DNA of 64,000 nucleotides, taken from positions 2,480,001 through 2,544,000 of the forward strand of contig NC_052613.1 of NCBI RefSeq assembly GCF_016545825.1, read 5' to 3'. A program made the position numbers and the translations under genes. The number at the start of each line of letters is the position of its first letter. Position 1 is the first letter of the stretch. Under the pieces are notes generated by a model. The model was not told the origin of the DNA. It worked only from the letters and a program-made list of their open reading frames with translations, and did no database searches. This DNA is from Eucalyptus grandis. Taxonomy: Eukaryota; Streptophyta; Magnoliopsida; Myrtales; Myrtaceae. This document shows, in pieces, positions 51,342 through 62,376 of the stretch.

Positions 51342-51757
51342 GTCAAAGTGTACCACCATTTTCTAAACGACCCACACGTCATTGCCGGTTGTAAAAAACA
51401 AGCAACTTCTGACGACCATGGCGACAGTCATATGCGCATTTCTTACAATTGGGTGAGGGCGTTTTTGTCCCAAAAAATCATCTACCTTTTAAGCCATGCA
51501 AAATTTGAGAAAGATATTGGGGGAAGAAAAGAGAGCTAGGGTTCGAAAAAGATTTACGCCAGATTCCAATTGAGTGCGGAGGTCGGGAATTGCAGATGCG
51601 AACGGGGATCTGATCATTCCACCACAGGCGCGTTTGCTGTCGATTCCATCGGAACCTAGCCCTTGAACTTGCTCTAAGTTTAAATTGCTCTGACATTCAA
51701 TTGCTCCAACTCTAAAGTAGTGATTCTAACATTCATAACGAAAATAGTCCATAACTC

Positions 51758-52372
51758 GCTTTGATACCAATGTTGAAGAATGGGCAGCGCAGATGATATC
51801 TCTTGCAGTTTCAATATCAATTCCTCTAGAATGACCGGACTTATTTATATTGCTGTACAAATCCACAATCTTTATGTAATATTTCTTCGAACCTATAAAC
51901 AACTCAATCGCAAGCTCATTCTACTCGAGTAAGAGTTGGGTTCCAGTGCACAAGAGCCCTTGGGATCAATATTGAAAAATGAATTCTGATAGCTACTAAT
52001 TATTTTTTAGTGTTTTATATGTCCCACGTTATTTTCTTGTGAGAAGCCGTACGTATTCATAGAAGGTTAGAGAAGACCCTTAGTCTTCCTCTATAATCCT
52101 CCATTACTCCACTGTTTTATCATATGACGGTGGAAGAATTATTACTTGTAACTCCCACATAATTAGACGAGTTATTCTTTTGTAACCTTCACAACAGTAA
52201 CAGGCGTCTTTAATGGTTATTCACTAACAACTAGCTGGTAGTTCCAGCAAGTTGTAAAACTTGTAATTCTTACCTTAGATCTAAAGAGAGAGACTTGTAT
52301 GATGGAAGTGGATAAACTGAGCTGTGATATCCATTGTGCATGTAAATGAAAGAATTGCTTTCGACCGCCTGC
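51758..52372 (-). mobile_element. Putative truncated LTR retrotransposon end (LTR plus primer-binding site)
   Basis: Read on the minus strand, TGGTATCAAAGC (51758-51769) closely matches the initiator-Met tRNA primer-binding sequence used by many plant Copia elements. It comes one base after a sequence ending CTTCAACA. That end is the complement of TGTTGAAG at 51771, a typical LTR terminus. The LTR would extend right to roughly 52370, but I could not fix its outer end. Left of the site, no gag-pol frame is found before the MULE at 51341, so the internal region is lost or very short. Confidence 0.45.
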
Positions 52373-52663
52373 ACAAATTTTGGAGCGTGTGCTTTAAACT
52401 ACCCTGTTGGAAGAGTTGCTCCCATATCAGTTGATAGCCTCTCCTAATGAGAGGCCATCGTCAATAATCGAGTATGGCAAGCTGGTCATCACATTACATA
52501 ATACCACGTTAAGTAATACCGGTGACGGCTGAAAATCTTTAATGCATAAGTGGAATGACTAAGAAATTCTAAGATTTGGAAAGCTAGGAAACGATTCAAC
52601 GATGTCCGGTAATAAAGTCTCATGGGACATTGAAGTAGACCTCCTTAAAGATTTGCAGTTCTA
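52373..52663. repeat. Direct repeat copy 1 (about 290 bases)
   Basis: It begins near TTTGGAGCGTGTG and ends near GCAGTTCTA. It recurs at 53568-53857 with scattered substitutions, in the same orientation, about 1.2 kb away. It shows no LTR-type TG...CA ends or coding capacity. Confidence 0.75.
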
Positions 52664-53340
52664 AGGTAAACAAATCCAAAAGGAGCTGACAGGAAAAGGA
52701 AAAACAATTAAAGAGGGGATTATGGTGAACAGTGCTGTCTAGTCATTTATAAGCAATCAAATAACAAAAATTTATAATTTTCAATGCACGATTCTTCACT
52801 TGTAGGATATAATAAGATAAGATTTTTATAACGATACAAATAAAACGAGGTTTGCCAATTACCGTCCAAAGGAAGTTCACTGATTGCATTATCAACAACA
52901 CCTTTTTAAAACATTCGACTATTACCAATATGCAATCACGGGCAAAATCAATATTGAACCCTCCAATTAGGAAAAAGAAGGAAAAAAGAAAAAAAGAAAA
53001 AAGAGAAAAGACTTCGCGTGCTTGCCGATTAAAGGAAAAGACTCCGTATGGTCAACTTTTCCAATTCCATGGTGCAACTCTTCAAAGAGAAAAGATTAAA
53101 AAAAAAGAAGAAAAAGACGAGTTTGACCAAAAAGGAAAATAAAAATAAAAAACAAACCAAAGTTTGCTGGTGACATGACAACATCAATCCACATCCATCT
53201 CTCTCTTCAACTTAGCCAAAATATCGTTGCTGTTCACCCCTACTTTAACCTTCATAGCAAAAGGAGCTTAAACCCTTCATCCCTAAATTCCAGCTTGTCG
53301 CTTGACACCTTAAATGTCTTAACTCTTATATGAAATTATT
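52664..53340. repeat. Remnant of the block end (third partial copy)
   Basis: Diverged and deleted copy of 34690-35460 in block A and 46690-47400 in block B. It is recognised by the shared phrases ATAAGATAAGATTTTT, AAATAAAACGAGG, TTACCGTCCAAAGG and ACATCAATCCACATCC. This indicates at least one further ancient copy of the block, which probably brought CRK-C with it. Confidence 0.7.
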
Positions 53341-53415
53341 TACTTTAGTAAAATGATTTATCAAACTTTTCTATAAGCGATTCATCAACTAGTTTGAGTT
53401 TAATACTAGAAAACA

Positions 53416-53567
53416 AGAAAATTACCAAAACAGTTATAAATCTATTGTAATTTTTCTAATATAGTCATAATTTTTTTTTTTGCTAATTTAGTTTTAAACT
53501 TTTTGTAATTGTGTCAATTTAGTCAATTTGGCCAGATTTAGCCAGCCGACCAACACCAAATGACTAA
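53416..53567. mobile_element. Solo end of the MULE family
   Basis: It starts AGAAAATTACCAAAACAG and continues with the subterminal sequence (GGCCAGATTTAGCCAGCCGACC) seen at 50189-51341, then stops at the 53568 direct repeat. Only one terminus is present, so the element is truncated. Confidence 0.6.
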
Positions 53568-53857
53568 CAAATTTGGAGCGTGTGTTATAAACTACCCTGC
53601 TGGAAGAGTTGCTCCCATATTAGCAAATACACTTTTCTAATGAGAGGCCATCGTTAATAGTCGAGTGTGGCAAGCTAGTCGTCACATTACATAATACCAC
53701 GTTAAGTAATACCAGTGGCAGCTGAAAATCCTTAATGCATAAGTGGAATGACTTGGAAATTCTAAGATCTGGGAAACTAGGAAACGATTCAACAATGTCC
53801 GGTAATAAAATCTCATAGGACATTGAAGTAGACCTCCTTAAAGATCTGCAGTTCTAT
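53568..53857. repeat. Direct repeat copy 2 (about 290 bases)
   Basis: Second copy of the repeat at 52373-52663, same orientation. The two copies bracket a block-end remnant and a MULE end, which fits a local duplication or a capture event rather than an LTR pair. Confidence 0.75.
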
Positions 53858-55320
53858 AATGCGGAAGAATTATTGTTGAGATTGAGATGATTTCTTCTTA
53901 TTTTGCATTTGATAACTTTTTAAGTTCTTTCCCTAGAAAAGAAAAAAAGTGGTTGGCTCTTTTGATTGATTATGAGAAGAACCAACCAATTTAGCTCCCA
54001 CCTCTATTCTGTCGGATCGAGAGCTGCCTTTTCGACTCAATCTGAAACAGATCACTTCTAGAAAAAAATATAGGTTCGACACCCCCGTAGGCCTGACCAA
54101 ATAGGCGGGCTGGGCCAGATCCGGATCTAATATCGCCACACCTCAAAAGATGGTAATTGATTCTCGGGCCAAGTCGGGTCGGGTCGGGGGCCTTTCGATG
54201 CGGAACCCGTCCGACTCATGATATTGACGTTTCCAGCCAGCAGGCCATCCCACATTGCGAGAGGAGAGCGGAAAAAAGCGCGCGGAATAAAGAAGAGAAG
54301 GAGAAAGAGACAAAAGAAAAGGATGATGCGTTGACCGAGCTTGTCTCCATGCCACGACAAAAGAGCAGCGCCACCAGCTCCGCCGCCTGACCATTCGCGA
54401 GTGCCGAGTTCCTCCCTTTTCCTCCCCTCGCGTGATCTATACTGGGATTGATGTTGTTCATGGAGGGACTTGTCTCCGGAGAAGTCGGATCTTAGGCTCA
54501 GGTTGCATTTGCAATGTGTGATTATGAATTAACGGCGTACGTGCCCAAAGTATATGATGTTTTTGCATTTCTTGAAGACTAATGGTGATGGGTGATTTTT
54601 TCACCAAAAAAAAAAAATGGTGATGGGTGCTTTGCTTTTCTTCTTGGCATCCATCAAAGTCTCTTCTATTTGAGTTCTTCTTCTTCTTCTTTCAAGGTTT
54701 CTGGTTTAGGGATATCTTCACCTTCATTGTCGGAGGAGGAGCTTTCTTCAGAGTATGTGACCCTCTCAATCATCACCTTTGGGAATGCAGAATTTCTCCT
54801 TCTTGTCATCATTTTTTAGAAGAGAACATGTGACAACGTGTTGAAGCGATGAATCATTGCATGAAGCGATGGGCAGCAAGTGTAAGCGAGACAGTCGCGG
54901 ACTTTGAAGCGACATAAAATTATTTTCACCAATAAAAAAAAACGACATAAAAGTACAAAAAACAGAACGACATTTGTTTTTTTTTTCTATACTTTTTCTT
55001 TCCTTTTATTGCATAACCTATGACTGACTCTGGAATGAAATATCCCAACATGGTGTGATTCTCCGATCGGGAGGTAAAACTACGAAAAGAAAGAGCAATT
55101 GCATCTCACTTAGATTCATATATTCGGGGATCTGATGTCAATAAAATCTGCACTGCCAGTATTCTGCGAAGTGTTCTCCCTCACTCGTTGGCAAGTGTTC
55201 GTATTCGTTGAAAAAGGAGAAGAAGAAGAAGAAAGGTCCCAATCCTAGAAGGTCAACACAGCAAAGCTGGAAGAGGGCTTCCTGTCAAGCTGGAAGAGAC
55301 CTCGTATGCCGTGAGCTGGT
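53858..55320. other. Spacer downstream of CRK-C, no gene
   Basis: It includes a GC-richer patch at 54100-54470. Frames in the patch do not match a family I recognise. The bases just left of 55321 still resemble the copy A C-terminal coding sequence, but lie after the frameshift stop of CRK-C. Confidence 0.45.
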
Positions 55321-58300
55321 TCAACAACCATGTGTGCATGTAGAGCTTCTGCTGCTGGATTTGTCAAACAACTCGCTAGCGTTGAGGAACGGGGGTTGGT
55401 TTGGTTGGGGGACTACTCGGTCTTTGTCGTGGAGCATCTCGACAACTCCAGACATGGGTGGTCGCAATTCCATGGAGGCTTGAGTGCACAGAAGGCCGAT
55501 TTGGAGCACATTCGACGCCTCCAGGATAGGGAATTTACCTTGTAAGGCCGGATCATTGCATTCAGCTAAATTATTCGACTTGTAATGCTTCCATACCTGC
55601 AAAGCAATCATGAAGTTTCCATGGCTGCCTCATATCTTAAGATAAATATGCTAACACTAATGCAGAAAGCAACGATAGAGTTTATTGGGAAAATCAAAAG
55701 CAAAATTAGATAATCCTGGTGTGGCGTGGCCAAGAAAGTAAATGCCGGTCTAAGTTCTTCCTGATCGTAGGAAAAAGCAATCTTACCGACTGTAAAACTG
55801 AGCTCGACCCCTGTGTGTATATGCTATTCTTTCGACCAGTCAAGATTTCAAGAACCAGCACCCCAAAAGCATAAACATCGGCTTTCTCCGTCAGCTGTCC
55901 CCTCACGAGATATTCAGGCGCCATGTAACCGCTGCATAGTTAACCATCTTTTAGATATAAACCAAACTTAGCCCTGAGAAGAAGTGAAGAGAATGATGAT
56001 ATGCGAAACCACTTTGATAGGCAGATTAAGGAAATAGAAAGTGTCAACTATGGTTTCAAGTAGGCTGGTGACTAAGCATGCATTCTTACATTGTGCCAGC
56101 GATTCCTGTGCTAAGATGAGACTTATCTAGAGCAATGCATCGGGCAAGCCCAAAATCTGCAATTTTTGCCGTGAGATTCTCATCGAGGAGAATGTTGCTG
56201 GCTTTTATGTCCCGATGAATGATTTTCATTCCACAACCTCCATGAAGATATGTGAGGCCTTCAGCTGTTCCTGTGATGATGTGCAGCCTCTCCTCCCAAG
56301 TGAGGACGTGGGTCGCATTGTCGACTGCAACAAAAGGTTCTATTTGCTTATTGGGATCGCCTCGTACTTTAGAAGACAAGTAGAGCAGAGTGCGATTGAC
56401 ATAACAGAAGAAGTGGAATGGCAAGACACTAACCGACTCGAAAACCATAAGACCAATACATCGCTTGCAATAGAAGAAACCAGTTGCTAAGATTGCAAAT
56501 TGAACAGATGCTTGTTGTGAAGGGTAGTTCTCTTAATGGCATCGAATGATGAATTTGTTAGTGTTATGCAGTTATGCAGCAACCAACAACTTACCTAAAA
56601 GAACTTGATCAAGACTTTTGTTAGAAAGATATTCGTAGACGAGGAGGCTCTCCGGGCCTTCGATGCTGCATCCTAAAAGCCTAACGAGGTTCTTGTGTTG
56701 GATCCCACTGATCAGGTTCACCTCGTTGAAGAGGTCATCCGCCCATTGTTGTGTGTTGATCACCAACCGCTTAACTGCAACGACCTTCTTGTTGGGTAAT
56801 ATCCCCTTGTACACGGAACCGCCACTCCCTTGCCCCAGCTTCCTTGAGTCATCAAAGAAGTTGGTGGCCTTCTCCAGTGTCTCATACTTGAAATATAACC
56901 TAAACTTGCTCATGCTCGCCCGTAATTGCATGAGGCTATTTTGCACTGAAAATGGATGAATGCGAAATTCGTGTCATCAAGCTTGTGTTCAAGAATTACC
57001 AAGTGATGATTTTACGCATTTGAACTGAATTGTTTACCTCGTTTCTTCTTGGAGTACTTTTTATATCCAATGTATGCACTGATGAGAACAAGTGAAATTG
57101 CTACAGCCGATGAGGCTATTGCTACGGTGATGCGGAACTCATATGATACTGTGAAATGATAAAGACAAATCAGGTTGAGATGAGCGAGTTCATTAGAAAT
57201 TCCAAAAATCCAATGGCATCGGATCATAAGATCAATCAAATCATATTTAGGGTGCGTTTGTTTAGGAAAAAAATTTCACGAAAAAGGAAAATATTTTTAG
57301 AAAATTATTTTTCAAGACAATTTTTAATTTTCCTTTGTTTGGTGATATGTGACTGAAAATGTTTTCCAGTATTTAAATCTCATTTGGAAAATGATTTCAA
57401 TCTCATAAAAAAATCATTTTTTAATAATTTTTTCTTTTCTTTTCTTTCTCTTTCCTTCTTCCTTCTCCGCTGGTTGTCGGGCCTTGCCGATGGTCACAAT
57501 AGGCCATTGGTGCCATCGCCGAGGCTTGGCGAGGGCCAAGTTGACTAGCCTCGGGCAAGGCTAGTCAGCTTGCCAGATCCTAGGCTCACGCTTGTGGCCG
57601 GTCTTTTTAAATAAAATATTAAAAAAATCCCATGTGAGCAATTTTTGAAAGTATTTTCACCTTCTTAAATTTAGGAATTCACTTTCCTAATTTTATGCAT
57701 GAATATTTTCCCCGATCATAAAGTATTTTCAATTGATTAATCAATTTCTACTGAACCAAACGGGTGAAAGTTCGGAAACTAATTTCAGAAAATAATTTTA
57801 GGAAAACACTTTTCCTCAAACAAACACACTCTTAGGTTATGTTCGTTTTGTGGAAAATGTTTTCTTCCTCATTTTCCGGCATTCAGTTCGTTTAGGAAAA
57901 TGAGTTTGGAAAATGAATCAACGAAGATATTTTTCGGGTCAATGGAAAACTATACTTATATTCAAGAATATGATTTCCTCTTTGAAAAAGTCGGAAAACA
58001 TTTTCCTAAATAATATTAGGTATTGGCGTTTGAACCTGAAACTTTCTTTGTTTGAACACAGGAACCCCAACACTAGTTCTTGAGTCTCCAATGCTCGAGC
58101 TGGGTCCATCAAAGCTGGGCTCGGATCCATTGGCCATGACTAGGTCTCTAACACATGGGCATGAGTCCATCAACACCATACCTAAATCAATTGAGGCTGG
58201 GCTCAGGACCCCCATTCCCAAAATCGGGTTCTCGACACCTATGCTTAGGTCTATTGAGGCCAAGCTCCAACCCCTAGTGCTTGTGCCCTATGCCTGAGCA

Positions 58301-61300
58301 CTTGAGCCAGCATCCATAAAGGTCAGGCTAGGGCCTCGACGCTCGAGCTCTAGTCATCAACGCTCACGCCGAGGCCCTTGATTAATGAAACTTCGTTATT
58401 ATATAAATATATATTTAAAAAAAAAAAGAATTCTCAATTATTTTTACTTTTTAAAAAAATTTGAGTTATTTTTCTTTCTCTTTTTTTTCCTTTTTGCTTC
58501 TGCCAGCTGATGGCTGGCCACAACGATGACCAATGATTAACCATAGGCAATAGGGGTGAGCACGGTCTGGGTGGGTGGTTCCCACCTTGGAACTAAGAAC
58601 CGCTCACTAAAGACCAATTCAGAAAAATTGGAATTGGGACCTGCCCGTTTGTTCCATGGATCCACTCAAGAACCGGACCGCCAGTCTAGTCGGTTCTCGA
58701 GTGGATCCATGGAACCGGTCCCTAATCCCTATAAAATTGCATTCATCAATTAATATCATGGTGAACCTAGTTTTTATTTAAAGCACCAAAGCTCGTTCGG
58801 CCTTATATGCGAGTTGAATTACAAGTAATTGATTTTAATATTGAAAACTATAGGACATAAATAATATACTATACTCGTTAACCAAAAACTTAATTTCTTT
58901 TAAAGTTATGGTGTGGTCCTCTTAGGATTTCTCGACACCAAAAACATATGGAGAAGTAGATTCCACCTTAAAAGTCCTAGTCTTTACATAAGTTAAAACA
59001 TTAATTGCTTGATCCATCTTTTTTTAACGTCAACCTAATTTAATCATGATAATGGCTGAGGAGAGACCTAATTATAGTCATCAAATGAGCTGTTGACTCT
59101 TAATTTCGTATCATGACGACAAAGCGCCTAAACATTTATGAACATCTTAGTTAGTTTCTCCTTTCTCTTCGTTTGTTTATTTTGTTTTGTTTGAGAGAGC
59201 AAGTAAATGGATTATTAGAATGAAGAAGAAAACTAGGGTTAATCCTATTACAAACCCAAGAGATAAAATTAGTCAATATTGTCCAATAACTACAAATATT
59301 CATATTTGTACATATATATTTGGTTGAAAATTTTCAAAATAATTAAGTAATTGAGATGTAATTTCTTACATATATATATATTAGGTCCGTATGAGTGGGT
59401 GAACGGTTCCACACTTAGAATCAGGAACTAGATTGGCCCTCATAGGTTTGGTCTGGTCTGGTCTAGTCTTAAGCGGTTTGGGCAATTCTTGGTTCTTTTG
59501 CAGACCCCTAACAGGCAAGGGACGAGCTCGCTATTCTAGCACTGCTAAGGTTTTGTCAACCTCTTACAAGACTCGAGCCTTGCCAATCTAGTGAGACTTG
59601 AGCTTGACCTCGCTTGAGGTTAGTCGTTGGTCGTCACCGTGGTCGGTGATTAGCCGGAAAAAAGAAGAAGAAAATAAAAATAACTAAAAATTAGATATTT
59701 TAAAAAATGAAAAGAAAAATTAAAAAAATCATTAAAAGAAGTGTTCAAAGGAAAATCTAATACCAAATGGCGGAAATTATTTTGTAGCTCATTTTCAAAT
59801 TTTAGCTGAACACTAGAAAATATGAAAAATGAGCTTTTTGGAAAATGTTTTTTTAGAATTGTCATATTTTCTACGAAACGAGTAGAGCCTTAATTGACCA
59901 ACGTGGAGGAAACCACAATTGGAAAATTTGAAATATGACAATAGACATAGAAGAACCTCGGTTTTCTTAAATGGCAAGGAAGCCATCTTTTAAGTCCGCA
60001 AACCAGTGATCAGGAGACTAGTCGTTACCTCCGCTAACGGGGACATTGTAGAACTTTGTGGTGGAATAACGGAGGAAGCATCCCGCATTCATGGCCCGCG
60101 CTTCTCCTCCCGTGCAGTTTCTCGCGTTCCATGCCGCATTCTCCAGACAGACTCTGCAGCCGCCGGCATCGAGCGTGCTCCAACACTGTGCCAAAGCATA
60201 TACCCCGGTGGCTCCTTCGGCTCCATCCTCCCCGGCCACTGCAAAGCCCCCGTTCTGCAACGTGCTGGCCAAGACATTCCTCAGCACCCGGTCCAACCTA
60301 CTTCTGAACTCGGCCGCTCTCCACACCAGGACCGTCGAATTGGAGCTACAGTTGAGCATGTCGTGCGTCGGATCCACAGTCTCGTTGTAGAAGTTGTAGC
60401 CGTCGTAACGGAGGAAGCAGCCATCGAGATAGAGTCGGCCGAAGTTGGGGAGGCAGAGGGGGATCTGGGTCCGGCTCTCGGCGAAGCAGCGGCGGCAGTC
60501 GGTCTCGCTCAGGTCGCCGTGGCACTGGGCAAGGCCATAAATCCCTGGTAGCGGCGAGGTGACGGAGTAGTTGCCCCTGTGCTGGTCGGCGACACTCTCG
60601 GAGATCTCCCTCATGACCGCCCTGAAGTTGGGGAGGACGTTTCTGGTGACGATCTCAGTGGAGTTGTTGCAGTAGAGGCCTGCTTCAGTGATTCGAGGGT
60701 CGGAGACAGCGGAAATTATTTTGTAGCTCATTTTCAAATTTTAGCTTAACACTAGAAAATATTATCATTTTCTTTTCCGGGAAAAGGGCTTTTTGAAAAA
60801 CGTTTTTCAGAATTGTCATATTTTCTACTAAACGAGTAGAGCCTTAATCGACCAACGTGGAGGAAACCACAATTGGAAAAATTGAAACATGACAATAGAC
60901 ATAGAAGAACCTCGGTTTTCCTTTAATGGCGAGGAAGCCATCTTTTAGTTTTAAGTCGGCAAACCAGTGATGAGGAGACTAGTCGTTACCTCCGCTTTGG
61001 GGGACATCGTAGAACTTTGCGGTGGAATAACGGAGGAAGCATCCCGCATTCATGGCCCGCGCTTCTCCTGCGGGCGTGCAGTTTCTCGCCTTCGATGCCG
61101 CATTCTCCAGACAGACTCTGCAACCGCCGGCATCGAGCGTGCTCCAACACTGTGCCAAAGCATATACCCCGGCGACTCCTTCGTCTCCGTACTCCCAGGC
61201 CACTGCAAAGCCCCCGTTCTGCAACGCGCTGGCCAAGACATTCCTCAGCACCCGGTCCACCCTATCCCAGAACAAGGCCCCTCCCCACACCAGGACCGGG

Positions 61301-61758
61301 ACCGTCGAATTGGAGCCACAGTTGAGCATGTCGTGCGTCGGATCCACGGTCTCGTTGTAGAAGTCGTAGCCGTCGTAACGGAGGAAGCAGCCGTCGAGGT
61401 AGAGTCGGCCGAAGTTGGGGAAGCAGAGGCGGATCCGAGTCTGGCTCTCGGCGAAGCAGCTGAGGCAGTCGGTCTCGATCGGGTAGCTGTGGCACTGGGC
61501 AAGGCCGTACACCCCTGGCAGCGTTGAGGTGACGGAGTAGTTGCCCCAGTACTGGTACTGGTTGGTGAGATTCTCGGAGATCTCCGTCAGGACCGCTTCG
61601 AGGTTGGGGGCGACGTTTCTGGTGACGATCTCAGTGGAGTTGTTGCAGTAGAGGCCCGCTTCAGTGATTCGAGGGTCGGAGACTGCGAGAGCGAAGAAGA
61701 ATGAGGAGAGAGCGAGCAGAGGAAGAGCGATTGACGGGCTAGCTCCGTTCGACTCCAT
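55321..61758 (-). CDS. CRK: Cysteine-rich receptor-like kinase, copy C (large intron, shortened C-terminus)
   Basis: Most likely exons: 60990-61758, 57038-57148, 56595-56945, 56090-56324, 55787-55931, 55321-55596, all in phase (about 628 residues). The ATG at 61758 gives a signal peptide ([13 protein letters not shown]) and two DUF26 domains ([26 protein letters not shown]). The kinase keeps [31 protein letters not shown] and GYMAPEY. A one-base deletion near 55343 (AGCTCTACATG, against AGCTCATACACG in copy A) shifts the frame and stops the tail about 30 residues early, beyond the kinase domain. Intron 1 is about 3.8 kb and holds transposons plus a second ectodomain exon (60029-60737). The kinase looks intact; whether the long intron is spliced cleanly is open. 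Confidence 0.78.
57250..57831. mobile_element. PIF/Harbinger-like MITE 1 in CRK-C intron 1
   Basis: A 582-base element with ends GGGTGCGTTTGTTTAGG and, reversed, GAGTGTGTTTGTTTGAGG. It is bounded by TTA at 57247-57249 and TTA at 57832-57834. Copies A and B have the empty site (AATCGAACTTAATCAG at 29954 and 41175), showing a 3-base TTA target duplication. That size and the GGG...GTTTG ends suit the PIF/Harbinger superfamily. There is no transposase. A GC-rich patch lies inside (57465-57600). Confidence 0.75.
57835..59889. mobile_element. PIF/Harbinger-like element 2, inserted next to element 1
   Basis: It runs from GGTTATGTTCGTTTTGTGG to the reversed end GGCTCTACTCGTTTCGTAG and is bounded by TTA at 57832-57834 and 59890-59892. 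With element 1 this forms TTA-element-TTA-element-TTA, meaning one element went into the target duplication of the other. The 2055-base span includes a nested hAT-like element at 58551-59510, so its own length was about 1.1 kb. No transposase is seen. Confidence 0.7.
58551..59510. mobile_element. hAT-like element nested in Harbinger-like element 2
   Basis: A 960-base insertion that begins TAGGGGTGAGCACGG and ends AGACCCCTA. It is flanked by ATAGGCAA (58543-58550) and ACAGGCAA (59511-59518), an 8-base duplication with one mismatch, as for hAT transposons. The interior has GGTTC/GAACC-rich subterminal repeats and no transposase frame. A short TA run lies near 59371-59382. Confidence 0.68.
59772..60710. 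repeat. Tandem duplication unit, proximal copy (ectodomain exon plus transposon end)
   Basis: This unit and 60711-61686 are direct tandem copies. Each contains the right end of Harbinger-like element 2 (from GGAAATTATTTTG), the start of CRK intron 1, and the DUF26 ectodomain exon up to the SDPR codons. The join lies at GGAGACAGC/GGAAATTATT. The duplication must be younger than the element 2 insertion, because its end was copied too. Confidence 0.85.
60029..60737 (-). pseudogene. Orphan duplicated DUF26 ectodomain exon of CRK-C
   Basis: A nearly full second copy of the CRK ectodomain exon, open from [12 protein letters not shown] to the splice donor after SGG at 60028/60029. It has both cysteine motifs ([26 protein letters not shown]) and no stop. 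The signal peptide and original start are missing. The open frame runs upstream only into transposon-derived sequence (ATG ... MSYKIISAV), which is not a signal peptide. I found no acceptor that would join it in frame to the distal exon. It is most likely skipped as part of intron 1, or it is a dead alternative first exon. Confidence 0.75.
60711..61686. repeat. Tandem duplication unit, distal copy
   Basis: Second copy of the unit at 59772-60710. It keeps the end of Harbinger-like element 2 (to about 60843, followed by the TTA) and the full ectodomain exon. On its right it continues into the original signal-peptide codons, start and leader of CRK-C, so this is the copy in native context. Confidence 0.85.
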
Positions 61759-62376
61759 GGGCTCTCTGCTTGAGAAACGCTCGGTTATCAAATTTTTTCC
61801 TTCTCAGTTCTCTTCCAAGAGAGAATAAGAAGAAGAAGAAAGGGGAAAGATTTAAGCAAGAGCGTGAGGGGGAACTCCCATTTAACCTGATGATCTCGTA
61901 AGCTACACAACGCGGAATCGAGGCGACAAACTGGTGCTTGACATCACCCTTCGCTTTCTTTATGCTACAGTAAGAGCTTTTGGGAAGATTTGAGCAAGAG
62001 CGTGAGGGAGGAAAGCAGCGTTTGACACGGCGAGAATGATGGGGTTCCGAGACCTTTCGAGTCCGACGATATTTTTGACTGAAGGGCGGTCCAGACGAAA
62101 GAGAGAGATCAGCAAAGACTGACCGGGACGAGGGCGACCGGCGTGGCCTTTACTGTTTTGTTTTTTAGCGATTATTCTACGGCATTAAGTTCAAGGAAAG
62201 TACCATGAATCCTGTATTTGCACGGTCGTCGCTGGGTTGGCGGATAGAGGTCAGTCGTATGGGAAGATTCTCTCTCTTTATCTTTTTAATAAATTATTTC
62301 ACGAAATTTTGGATTTTAAAAAGTCCAACTCGCTCAGTGGGTAAACTTCACGCACCAAAAAGGAAAAAGTTAATAA
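61759..62376 (-). promoter_or_regulatory. CRK-C leader and promoter, shortened
   Basis: The first ~100 bases match the leaders of copies A and B. Beyond that the region is shorter and diverged. About 62160-62230 matches block A 31625-31700, then the sequence jumps near 62310 to sequence equal to block A 34300, showing a deletion of about 2.6 kb relative to block A. Confidence 0.5.
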
